Part shown: positions 16,803 through 24,022 of the stretch, piece after piece
How positions within the stretch are numbered: the first letter of the stretch is position 1
How the letters are laid out: the number at the start of each line of letters is the position of its first letter
Assembly: GCA_037446575.1 (NCBI GenBank)
Contig: JBBIII010000031.1
Span: forward strand, 1 to 26,393
Length of the DNA stretch: 26,393 bases
Origin: JBBIII01 sp037446575
GTDB lineage: Bacteria > Bacteroidota > Ignavibacteria > UBA10030
Reading direction: 5' to 3'
Translations under genes and position numbers: made by a program
The notes under the pieces: generated by a model
Databases searched by the model: none
Seen by the model: the letters and a program-made list of their open reading frames with translations, nothing else
What the model was told of the DNA's origin: nothing

Positions 16803-18170
16803 TCATTGCATTTGTTGATATGTTAATTTAATTACTTTTTTAGTTTTGTTTGTTATTTTATATCTATCGTCTATTCTATTGCCGCAAACCCAAATTATAT
16901 TTCCGTCTGATTCTAAAATAGGTATTGACTGCTTAATATAGCGCGGTATTTTTACATCAATAAAGAAATCGCTTAATTTCTTTTTTTTCGTCATGCCGAG
17001 CGGAATAAACCAATCGCCTTGTTGCCAAGGACGAAGTATAATTTTACCCGAAATTTTATCGGCGTCAATAAATTCTACCGACTTTGATGAAACATATTGA
17101 CCTGGCAATGAAAACGGCCGGCTAATTGAGAGTTTGATGCCGTTAAATTCATAACTTCCCCCAAATTTAATATCCTTTATTTCTTTCGGTTTATTATGCC
17201 TTTTTTCTATAACAATTTTATCACGCTCGCGATAAGCTAAATATTGACCACCTAACTCTAAGATTTTTCCAACCGCTAATGATGCCAATTTTTTTAATCC
17301 TTCAACCTTTTTTTCCGATGTCTCAATTTGCAGCCGGTTAAGAATTTCAATGAATATTTCGTCTTGAATAAACTCGGGCTCTAATTTCAACTTATGTAAA
17401 TCTAAATATACATGCGAATCGCTATGTAGAATTTTTTGAACTTTTTTATCTATCAACTTGTTTAATTTTCCGCTTACTTCGGACATTAAAAATGCGATAG
17501 CATTTAATTTCTCATCAAAATTACTAATTCTTTTTCTAAGAATCGGAAAAATTTTAAGTCGAAGTTCATTTCGCTTGTAATCGCATAGATTATTCGATGA
17601 ATCCACCCGAAATTCAACGTCTTTTATGTATGCATAATCTTCTATCTCGCTTTTATTTGCAAATAATAAAGGACGGATAATTTTTCTCTTTTCGTTTTTT
17701 AAGGGTATGCCGGATAGACCGTGAATACCCGAACCACGAAGAATATTTAACATCATAGTTTCCGCGTTATCATTCGCATGATGCGCTGTGGCAACTACAT
17801 TTGATTTTGAATGCCTACGCGTTTTTTCAAAACATTCGTAGCGAAGTATGCGCGCTCCAACTTGTTTAGATAATTTTTTTTTCTGAATGAAACCTTTGAT
17901 ATCGATTCTTTCGCATATGCAAGGAATTCCAAGTTGAGCGGATTTCTCTATGACAAATTTTTCGTCTCCATCGGATTCCTTACCTCGTAATTGATGGTTG
18001 ACATGAATAACAGTTAATGTAAGCTTCAATTTTTTTTTTAGATTGAAGAACAAATCGAGCATTACCATTGAATCAACACCGCCGCTAACCGCAAGCAGCA
18101 CAGAATCGCCTTTAGCCAATAATTTATTGGATTTTATAAATGAAATAAATTTTGATTCTAATTGGTGCAT
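16803..18170 (-). CDS. tilS: tRNA(Ile)-lysidine synthase
   Basis: TilS modifies C34 of tRNA(Ile2) to lysidine using ATP and lysine, converting it to an AUA reader. The N-terminal PP-loop ATPase motif is SGGVDS (29-34), followed by the family segments IHVNHQLRGKESDGDE and ATAHHANDNAETMMLNILRGSG. A C-terminal substrate-binding domain (about 340-450, with KKKKLSDFFIDVKIPR) is present. The 455 residues make it a full-length two-domain type. It heads the minus-strand tilS-hpt-ftsH-kinase run; no strong ribosome binding site is visible before ATG 18170. Confidence 0.96.
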   Translation of the reverse strand: MHQLESKFISFIKSNKLLAKGDSVLLAVSGGVDSMVMLDLFFNLKKKLKLTLTVIHVNHQLRGKESDGDEKFVIEKSAQLGIPCICERIDIKGFIQKKKLSKQVGARILRYECFEKTRRHSKSNVVATAHHANDNAETMMLNILRGSGIHGLSGIPLKNEKRKIIRPLLFANKSEIEDYAYIKDVEFRVDSSNNLCDYKRNELRLKIFPILRKRISNFDEKLNAIAFLMSEVSGKLNKLIDKKVQKILHSDSHVYLDLHKLKLEPEFIQDEIFIEILNRLQIETSEKKVEGLKKLASLAVGKILELGGQYLAYRERDKIVIEKRHNKPKEIKDIKFGGSYEFNGIKLSISRPFSLPGQYVSSKSVEFIDADKISGKIILRPWQQGDWFIPLGMTKKKKLSDFFIDVKIPRYIKQSIPILESDGNIIWVCGNRIDDRYKITNKTKKVIKLTYQQMQ

Positions 18171-18290
18171 TAGCTTGAAAAAGTTATTTGCGGAGTTTAA
18201 AATCGGTCTGTTTTTTAGTTATACTTTTATATTTGATATGTAAAGATACTGGTTTTTTGCAGGAAAGACAAGGTAGGGAAAAAGGAAAGC

Positions 18291-18333
18291 GAAAAAATAT
18301 TTGCCTGCGCTGGAAAAATTTTCCGAGCGCAGG
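18291..18333 (-). terminator. Probable terminator of the PUR-repeat gene
   Basis: CCTGCGCT (18304-18311) pairs perfectly with AGCGCAGG (18326-18333), with an inner GGAAAAATTTTCC self-complementary segment. On the minus strand it is followed by an interrupted T-rich run (18303-18291). It lies about 47 bases past the PUR gene stop and upstream of tilS. Confidence 0.65.
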
Positions 18334-18379
18334 TGCTTTATCATCATACTATTAAAAAACAGCAAACGTAGACTATATA

Positions 18380-18814
18380 TTACTTCAAATGACCGACGAC
18401 TTCTTCTAAAGCATCTACAAAATCATTAGTTGCGTTATTGAAAACAGTAATATATTTCTTGCTGTATTTCTTAGGATCGTCTTTAGAAGGTTCGCTTTCG
18501 GTAATTGACAAGTATTTTGTATTATTCTTCGCCTGTTTCACATCTACAAAATATGTCATTTTCCCTGATTTTATTCTCTTCGAAAATTCTTTCTCACCGT
18601 TAACTGCCGCATTTGCTTCTTTTAGCGTGCTTATGAATTCATCTGCCGTACTGCTGAAGACTATCATACTTTGCTTCTTAAATTTTTTTTCTCCTTCCTT
18701 TGCTAGTTGACTTGCCGTAAGAGTGAGATATTTCTTGCTATTCTTAGCCTCCTTCACATCCATAAAATATGTGATTGAACCGGCTTTAAGCATTTTGCTG
18801 TATAGTGATTCCAT
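18380..18814 (-). CDS. Two-repeat PUR-domain nucleic-acid-binding protein
   Basis: The 144-residue protein consists of two homologous PUR-like repeats, about 4-70 and 76-144. Each has the form (Y/F)SK-(hydrophobic)-K-(A/S)G-x-(I/M)TYF-x-DVK-(E/Q)AKN-x-(S/T)KYL-(T/S)-(L/I)T, then a lysine-rich beta-strand and a helix (ADEFISTLKEA, NDFVDALEEVV). Bacterial PUR proteins (the DUF3276 and BpuR kind) are usually a single repeat acting as a dimer and bind single-stranded DNA or RNA. Here the pair is fused, as in eukaryotic Pur-alpha. The ATG follows a good AAGGGAG site. It appears to be monocistronic with its own terminator. The regulatory target is unknown. Confidence 0.85.
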   Translation of the reverse strand: MESLYSKMLKAGSITYFMDVKEAKNSKKYLTLTASQLAKEGEKKFKKQSMIVFSSTADEFISTLKEANAAVNGEKEFSKRIKSGKMTYFVDVKQAKNNTKYLSITESEPSKDDPKKYSKKYITVFNNATNDFVDALEEVVGHLK

Positions 18815-19127
18815 GAGCGTACTCCCTTCGATAGTTAGTTGTTGTTTTGTTAAATTAAAATTGATGCTATACTGCTATTTGATACACCCTCTAATAATTT
18901 GCAGGCAAAATAAAAATCAGAAAGACAAACAACAGAAAAATCTTGCTGGGATTTCAATAATTTATTACTGGCGCTTTTCCCACTTCAAAATTAACATTTT
19001 AATAAAATGATGTCAAGAATTTTTTATGTTTTAGAGAAAAATAAAAAAGCTCCTTAAATCTTTCGATCTAAGGAGCTATATCTTAACAGTTTGGCTAATA
19101 ACCTATAGCTTCTACCTGCTTATTTTT
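18815..19127. other. Gap between the PUR gene and groEL
   Basis: The left part is the leader of the minus-strand PUR gene, including its AAGGGAG ribosome binding site; no convincing promoter could be picked out. The right part holds the groESL terminator. No coding sequence is supported. Confidence 0.5.
19043..19077 (-). terminator. groESL intrinsic terminator
   Basis: On the minus strand AGCTCCTTA pairs with TAAGGAGCT, extended by four inner pairs (one G-U) to a GAAA tetraloop, and is followed directly by TTTTTT. It lies 51 bases past the groEL stop. Confidence 0.93.
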
Positions 19128-20765
19128 TTAATACATATCACCGCCCATACCGCCGTGAGGCATCGGAGGCATCGGTTCTTTCTTTTCCGGTTTTTCAACA
19201 ATTGTAGCTTCAGTAGTTATAAGAAGTCCGGCTACGCTTGCAGCATTCTCGATAGCAATACGTGTAACCTTTGTCGGGTCAATTACACCTGATTTTACAA
19301 GGTTTTCGTATTTCTCTGTTTGTGCATTGAAACCAAAGTCGTCTTTGCCGTTCTTTACTTCGTTGACGACAACAGCGCCATCATGTCCGGAATTTTCGGC
19401 GATTTGACGAATTGGTTCCTCGAGGGCACGACGAATAATATTTACACCGGTTTTTTGATCGAGGTTTTCTGTTTTAACTTCGTCAAGTTTTTTAATGGTT
19501 CTTAAGAATGCAACACCGCCACCAGGAACTATACCCTCTTCTACAGCGGCGCGTGTAGCATGAAGCGCATCTTCAACGCGGGCTTTTTTCTCTTTCATTT
19601 CAACTTCAGTTGAAGCGCCAATCTTTAATACAGCAACACCGCCCGAAAGCTTTGCAAGGCGTTCTTGTAGTTTTTCCTTGTCGTAATCAGAAGTCGTTTT
19701 TTCAATTTGCTGTTTGATTTCATTGATACGCTTCTTGATTTCTTCTTTCTTTCCGGATCCTTGTACTATAGTTGTATTGTCTTTATCGATTGTTACCCTA
19801 TCAGCAGAGCCAAGATATGCTAATGTAGCGTTTTCAAGTTTATAACCTTTCTCTTCAGAAATAACTTGACCGCCTGTGAGTATAGCAATATCTTCCAACA
19901 TAGCTTTACGACGATCGCCAAATCCGGGAGCTTTTACTGCGCATATTCGGAGTGTTCCGCGTAATTTATTGACAACAAGCGTTGCTAACGCTTCGCCTTC
20001 AACTTCCTCGGAAATTATGAGCATGCTCTTTCCAGCTTGAGCAACTTTCTCTAAGACAGGAAGAAGGTCTTTCATGGCGCTAATTTTTTTGTCATGGATC
20101 AAGATGTAAGGACTTTCTAAAACTGATTCCATTCTATCTGCGTCTGTAACAAAGTATGGAGATAGATAACCGCGGTCAAACTGCATTCCTTCTACTACTT
20201 CTAAGGTAGTTTCAGTTCCTTTTGCTTCTTCAACGGTAATAACTCCGTCCTTTCCTACTTTTTCCATTGCATTGGCGATTAAATCTCCGATAGTTCGATC
20301 GTTATTTGCAGAGATTGCGCCGACTTGCGCAATTTTTTCTTTATCGTCGCCAACGGTTTTGCTGATTTCTTTCAATCCTTCAACTACTTTTTTAACTGCA
20401 AGATCAACGCCACGCTTTAAATCCATCGGATTTGCGCCGGCTGTAACGTTCTTTAATCCTTCACGCACAATTGCTTGCGCAAGAATTGTTGCAGTTGTGG
20501 TGCCATCTCCTGCCACATCCGAAGTCTTTGAAGCGACTTCCCGAACCATCTGAGCGCCCATGTTTTCAATAGGATCTGAAAGTTCAATTTCTTTTGCAAC
20601 GGTTACGCCGTCTTTTGTTATTGTCGGCGCGCCGAATTTTTTATCTATAACTACATTGCGTCCTTTTGGACCTAATGTAACCTTTACTGCGTTTGCGAGT
20701 TGATCAACGCCTTTTTTCAAGGCGGTTCGTGCTTCTGCATCATATTGAATTAATTTTGCTGACAT
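19128..20765 (-). CDS. groEL: Chaperonin GroEL
   Basis: This is the 60-kDa subunit of the ATP-driven double-ring folding chamber, working with GroES. The 545-residue protein shows LGPKGRNVVID, KDGVTVAKEIEL, the GDGTTTAT ATP-binding segment and a short glycine- and methionine-rich tail (GGMGGDMY). The start is ATG 20765, with AAAGGAG about 7 bases upstream and the usual MSAK opening; an in-frame TTG at 20783 sits directly after the groES stop and is not the likely start. It is the second gene of the CIRCE-controlled operon. Confidence 0.99.
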   Translation of the reverse strand: MSAKLIQYDAEARTALKKGVDQLANAVKVTLGPKGRNVVIDKKFGAPTITKDGVTVAKEIELSDPIENMGAQMVREVASKTSDVAGDGTTTATILAQAIVREGLKNVTAGANPMDLKRGVDLAVKKVVEGLKEISKTVGDDKEKIAQVGAISANNDRTIGDLIANAMEKVGKDGVITVEEAKGTETTLEVVEGMQFDRGYLSPYFVTDADRMESVLESPYILIHDKKISAMKDLLPVLEKVAQAGKSMLIISEEVEGEALATLVVNKLRGTLRICAVKAPGFGDRRKAMLEDIAILTGGQVISEEKGYKLENATLAYLGSADRVTIDKDNTTIVQGSGKKEEIKKRINEIKQQIEKTTSDYDKEKLQERLAKLSGGVAVLKIGASTEVEMKEKKARVEDALHATRAAVEEGIVPGGGVAFLRTIKKLDEVKTENLDQKTGVNIIRRALEEPIRQIAENSGHDGAVVVNEVKNGKDDFGFNAQTEKYENLVKSGVIDPTKVTRIAIENAASVAGLLITTEATIVEKPEKKEPMPPMPHGGMGGDMY

Positions 20766-20783
20766 ATTTATTTCTCCTTTCAA

Positions 20784-21074
20784 TTACTTTGGCATAATGG
20801 CAAAAATATCGCTTTCGCGCATAAGCAAAAGCTCTTCGCCTTCTATGGTTACTTCGGTTCCGGAATACTTTCCGTACAGAACCCTATCGCCAACTTTTAC
20901 TTCTAACGGGATTATTTTTCCATCGTCAGAAGTTTTTCCTGGACCTGCGGCAATAATTTCACCCCAAACCGGTTTTTCCTTAGCCGTATCAGGCACAATG
21001 ATTCCACCTTTGGTTATTTCTTCAGCTTGCGATGGCTTCACTACTACTCGATCAGCCAATGGTTTTAGCTTCAT
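20784..21074 (-). CDS. groES: Co-chaperonin GroES
   Basis: The 96-residue protein forms the heptameric lid of the GroEL chamber. It starts MKLKPLADRVVVKP, has the mobile loop around EEITKGGIIVPDTA (about 17-31) and the VGDRVLYGKYSGTEV segment, and has the normal length. An AAGGAGGG ribosome binding site precedes the ATG. It leads the groESL operon with a leader of roughly 80 bases containing CIRCE. Confidence 0.99.
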   Translation of the reverse strand: MKLKPLADRVVVKPSQAEEITKGGIIVPDTAKEKPVWGEIIAAGPGKTSDDGKIIPLEVKVGDRVLYGKYSGTEVTIEGEELLLMRESDIFAIMPK

Positions 21075-21135
21075 AAATACACCCTCCTTAATATTAATTT
21101 AATTTGTTCTGTTAATATATTAATTGTAGAGTCCT

Positions 21136-21162
21136 TTAGCACTCTATTTGGTTGAGTGCTAA
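21136..21162 (-). promoter_or_regulatory. CIRCE operator (HrcA binding site)
   Basis: TTAGCACTC (21136-21144) and GAGTGCTAA (21154-21162) are exact consensus arms with the standard 9-base spacer. The element overlaps the last two bases of the -10 box and covers the predicted start of groES transcription, so HrcA binding should block initiation until heat shock. hrcA is not in this window. Confidence 0.97.
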
Positions 21163-21189
21163 TATAATTGTTGATGTAAGAAAAGTCAA
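21161..21189 (-). promoter_or_regulatory. groESL promoter
   Basis: On the minus strand TTGACT (21189-21184) and TATATT (21166-21161) are separated by 17 bases. It has the same -10 and spacing as the thiamine operon promoter, and it abuts CIRCE as expected for an HrcA-repressed housekeeping-sigma promoter. Confidence 0.85.
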
Positions 21190-21415
21190 GTTTTTTACTC
21201 TGAAAGTTAAATCAGGTAAAAAATCAATATACATTATCACCATTTTTATGTTTTTGAGACTCGTTTTCCCTATATTTGACACGCTTATTAATTATTAGCA
21301 ATAAGAAAATTAGTGTTGTTGAAACTACGGATTACAAAAAAAATAATTGAGAAAAAATATAAATAGACTAGAAAATTATTTTGGTAATCAATATGAGAGT
21401 TAAAACGAATCTTCG

Positions 21416-21433
21416 ATATAGGAAATCCTATAT
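21416..21433. repeat. Perfect inverted repeat in the esterase leader
   Basis: ATATAGGA (21416-21423) and TCCTATAT (21426-21433) are perfect arms around AA, ending 27 bases before the esterase start. It could be a repressor operator or a leader hairpin; no regulator is adjacent. Confidence 0.4.
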
Positions 21434-21460
21434 TAAATTAAATCAATCAGGAGAATGGTA

Positions 21461-22639
21461 ATGATATTTAAGTTACGAAAAATAATGCTTCTATTTATAA
21501 GTTTTTTCTTGTTGAGCGATATAGCATCTTCACAGGATCCAAATTTTTATATTTTCCTTTGCTTTGGTCAGTCGAACATGGAAGGGCAGGGAAAAATTGA
21601 AACACATGATCGGACGGTTGACAGTCGGTTCCAAGTTTTGGAAGCTGTTAATTGTTCGAACCTTGGTAGAACAAAGGGAAAATGGTACACTGCCGTCCCT
21701 CCTTTGTGCAGATGTTACACCGGACTTTCTCCGGCGGATTATTTCGGTAGAAAGATGCTTGAACATCTTCCAACGAACATTAAAATAGGCGTTGTAAATG
21801 TTTCAGTAGCCGGTTGTAAAATTGAATTATTTGATAAAACCAATTACCAAGCCTATGTCGCAACAGCTCCATCGTGGATGCTTAACATTATTAATGAATA
21901 TGGAGGAAATCCTTACGGCCGACTTGTTGAGATGGCAAAATTGGCGCAACAGGATGGCGTTATAAAAGGCATACTTTTGCATCAGGGAGAATCGAACACG
22001 GGCGATACTCAATGGCCCTCAAAGGTTAAAGGAGTTTATGATAGTTTGTTGAAAGATTTAGGGCTTAATGCTGGTTCAGTTCCTCTTCTTGCAGGCGAGG
22101 TTGTGCACGCCGAACAAGGGGGTGTTTGTGCAAGCATGAATTCAATTATTGGAACACTGCCGCAAACTATTTCCAATTCATACGTTATTTCTTCAAGAGG
22201 ATGCACAGACACGACGGATAATTTACATTTTAATTCGGAAGGTTATAGAGAACTTGGCAGGCGATATGCGATAAAAATGCTGTCGTTATTAGGGTATGAT
22301 CCAACTTTTTATAAAGAGCAGAACGAGATAAAAATTTATGATTACGCGCTTCATCAAAATTATCCAAATCCATTCAATCCGACAACAACAATTAAATATA
22401 CCGTTCCGTCCGTAGGGATTTCATTAATGAAATCCCTACAATTGAAAATATACGATATGCTTGGACGCGAAGTAGCAACGCTCGTGAACGAGCATAAGGA
22501 ACCGGGAAGCTACGAAATAGAATTCAATGCCTCTAAGTTATCCAGCGGAATTTATTTTTATAAATTGACAGCCCACCCAAAAGATGGCGGGCAAGCCGGA
22601 AGTTACACAATCGTGAAGAAGTTAGTGCTGATGAAGTAA
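21461..22639 (+). CDS. CE6-like carbohydrate esterase with T9SS sorting domain
   Basis: The 392-residue protein is a secreted SGNH-type esterase of the sialate O-acetylesterase/acetylxylan esterase (CE6) kind, expected to remove acetyl groups from polysaccharides. It has a signal peptide to about 25, the nucleophile motif FGQSNMEGQG (Ser38), the HQGESN block (174-179) and DNLHFNSEGY with D253 and H256. The C-terminus (about 299-392) is a T9SS type A sorting domain: NYPNPFNPTTTIKY, LKIYDMLGREVATLVNE, SSGIYFYKL, KKLVLMK. AGGAG is 7 bases from ATG 21461 but only 1 base from ATG 21455, so 21461 is chosen. Two palindromic inserts lie inside the sorting domain, described separately. Confidence 0.88.
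   Translation: MIFKLRKIMLLFISFFLLSDIASSQDPNFYIFLCFGQSNMEGQGKIETHDRTVDSRFQVLEAVNCSNLGRTKGKWYTAVPPLCRCYTGLSPADYFGRKMLEHLPTNIKIGVVNVSVAGCKIELFDKTNYQAYVATAPSWMLNIINEYGGNPYGRLVEMAKLAQQDGVIKGILLHQGESNTGDTQWPSKVKGVYDSLLKDLGLNAGSVPLLAGEVVHAEQGGVCASMNSIIGTLPQTISNSYVISSRGCTDTTDNLHFNSEGYRELGRRYAIKMLSLLGYDPTFYKEQNEIKIYDYALHQNYPNPFNPTTTIKYTVPSVGISLMKSLQLKIYDMLGREVATLVNEHKEPGSYEIEFNASKLSSGIYFYKLTAHPKDGGQAGSYTIVKKLVLMK
22412..22439. repeat. 28-base perfect palindrome inside the T9SS domain
   Basis: The left arm GTAGGGATTTCATT (22412-22425) is mirrored exactly by 22426-22439, with TTAA at the centre. It encodes most of the VGISLMKSLQ segment, which lengthens the linker between TIKYTVPS and LKIYDMLG beyond what is usual in these domains. 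This suggests an in-frame insertion of a palindromic element. Confidence 0.85.
22571..22592. repeat. Near-perfect hairpin inside the T9SS domain
   Basis: GCCCACC (22571-22577) and GGCGGGC (22586-22592) form a 7-base stem with one mismatch and an 8-base loop. It encodes HPKDGGQA, which interrupts the usual KLTAGSYT sequence. The extra piece is 24 bases, keeps frame and is flanked by GCC on both sides. The arms and 7-8-7 geometry resemble the terminator hairpin at 9508-9529. Confidence 0.6.
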
Positions 22640-22651
22640 TTCATATCCTAA

Positions 22652-22679
22652 TGGAGTCAGGAGTTAACTCCTGACTCCA
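22652..22679. repeat. 28-base perfect palindrome after the esterase stop
   Basis: The left arm TGGAGTCAGGAGTT (22652-22665) is mirrored exactly by 22666-22679, again with TTAA at the centre and the same length as the palindrome at 22412-22439. It lies 12 bases past the stop codon. No U-run follows, so it is not a standard intrinsic terminator. Confidence 0.85.
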
Positions 22680-22762
22680 GTTTAACACCAGTTTAAGCTA
22701 AACCCATCTTTGCCACTCTCTGTCATTATTTGTATATTTATAAAAATAAGATTCGAGAGCAA

Positions 22763-23896
22763 ATGATAAAACATATTCTTCTGTCTATACTTGCAATATT
22801 CTTTACAAGCATTGGCATATCTCAGGATTTGTCAACAAGCAATTTGTCGGACGAAAAATCTACAAATAATGCTATTCAAAAATATGATTCGCTCTTTAGC
22901 GCCCTTTATAGGGAAAAGGGATTTAATGGGAATGTATTAATTGCGCAGAACGGTGAAGTCATCTATAAAAACGTTTTTGGATATTCGGATTTAAAAACAA
23001 AAGAACCTTTAAATTTTGAATCAACTTTCCAAATTGCATCGGTAACAAAGCAATTCACCGCAATGGCAATTATGATGCTTTACGAGCAAGGCAAACTCGC
23101 TTTTACGGATTCGGTTCATAAATTCTTTCCTAACTTTCCTTATAAAGGAATAACAATTCATCAATTATTATCTCATAGATCCGGTTTGCCTGAGTATATG
23201 CGCTTTGCGCGCAAATACTGGAAAAATAAAAATCAACTGATGAAAAATAGCGATGTAATGAATATGCTAATCGCGCATAAACCTAAATTATTATTTACGC
23301 CGGATAAAAAATTTAACTACGGCAATACCGGTTATGTGGTTTTAGCATGTATAATAGAAAAAGCGTCAAAAATATCTTACCATAAATTTTTTAAAGAACG
23401 TATTTTTAATCGTCTAAAAATGACGAATACTTTTGTATATCTTTCAAAAACGACGGAGGACGTTGATATAACGACTAAAGGTCATAATAAAAACGAGAGC
23501 GAAGCCGAAGAAGATTACTTAAGCGGCGTTGTTGGCGATAAAGGAATTTATTCTACAGTGGAAGATATGTTAAAATGGGATCAAGCGTTATATACCGAAC
23601 AATTAGTTAAACAAGCTACACTGCAAAAAGCATTTATGCCTATTAGTTATGACGAGAAAAGAAATAATAACTATGGATATGGCTGGCGTATTAATACTAC
23701 AGAAGACGGAAAAAAAATAGTATATCACGCAGGGTGGTGGCGCGGATATAACAGCTTATTTGTTAGAAAGTTGAACGATAGGACATCTTTAATAATTCTA
23801 TGTAATCGAGTTAATGATAGCTTTGATGAGATAGACTCTTTAATAAATCTAATTAATTCTCCCAAAATATTCTTGGAAGAAAGTTATAGTAATTGA
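22763..23896 (+). CDS. Serine hydrolase of the beta-lactamase (class C/AmpC-like) family
   Basis: The 377-residue exported protein has the three family motifs: SVTK (93-96) with the nucleophile Ser93, YGN (186-188) and HAGWWRG (322-328) in place of KTG. A signal peptide covers about 1-20 (cleavage near IGISQ). These features fit the D-aminopeptidase/esterase/PBP4*-type branch; peptidase or esterase activity is more likely than antibiotic resistance. ATG 22763 is chosen because the signal peptide begins there; an in-frame TTG at 22730 lacks support. It follows the esterase gene after a palindrome-bearing gap and ends 126 bases before the kinase gene. Confidence 0.88.
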   Translation: MIKHILLSILAIFFTSIGISQDLSTSNLSDEKSTNNAIQKYDSLFSALYREKGFNGNVLIAQNGEVIYKNVFGYSDLKTKEPLNFESTFQIASVTKQFTAMAIMMLYEQGKLAFTDSVHKFFPNFPYKGITIHQLLSHRSGLPEYMRFARKYWKNKNQLMKNSDVMNMLIAHKPKLLFTPDKKFNYGNTGYVVLACIIEKASKISYHKFFKERIFNRLKMTNTFVYLSKTTEDVDITTKGHNKNESEAEEDYLSGVVGDKGIYSTVEDMLKWDQALYTEQLVKQATLQKAFMPISYDEKRNNNYGYGWRINTTEDGKKIVYHAGWWRGYNSLFVRKLNDRTSLIILCNRVNDSFDEIDSLINLINSPKIFLEESYSN

Positions 23897-24022
23897 ACGC
23901 TTCTGTTACAAGTTGCACTAATTGTTGAATTAGTTGCAAATTTGCCCGGTTACATTTGATTCTGCACTATATTTGAATTATCATTTGCATAATTGTTTTT
24001 GCTGGTGGAAAGCATTTACACT

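Noticed and set aside
20766..20783. TTG start for groEL giving six extra residues
   Set aside because: The ribosome binding site AAAGGAG lies inside this stretch and the family normally begins at the downstream ATG (MSAK).
22763..23896. Antibiotic-resistance beta-lactamase
   Set aside because: The third motif is HAG rather than KTG and overall features fit the esterase/peptidase branch; no resistance claim can be supported.
23918..23933. Hairpin CTAATT-GTTG-AATTAG after the beta-lactamase-family gene as terminator
   Set aside because: Only six AT-rich pairs and no U-run follows.
23941..23975. Bacteroidetes-type promoter (TTTG with TATATTTG at 23968-23975) before the kinase
   Set aside because: The spacing is 23 bases rather than about 19-21, and similar TATATTTG strings occur at 18228-18235 and 21271-21278 without matching -33 boxes; likely chance in AT-rich DNA.
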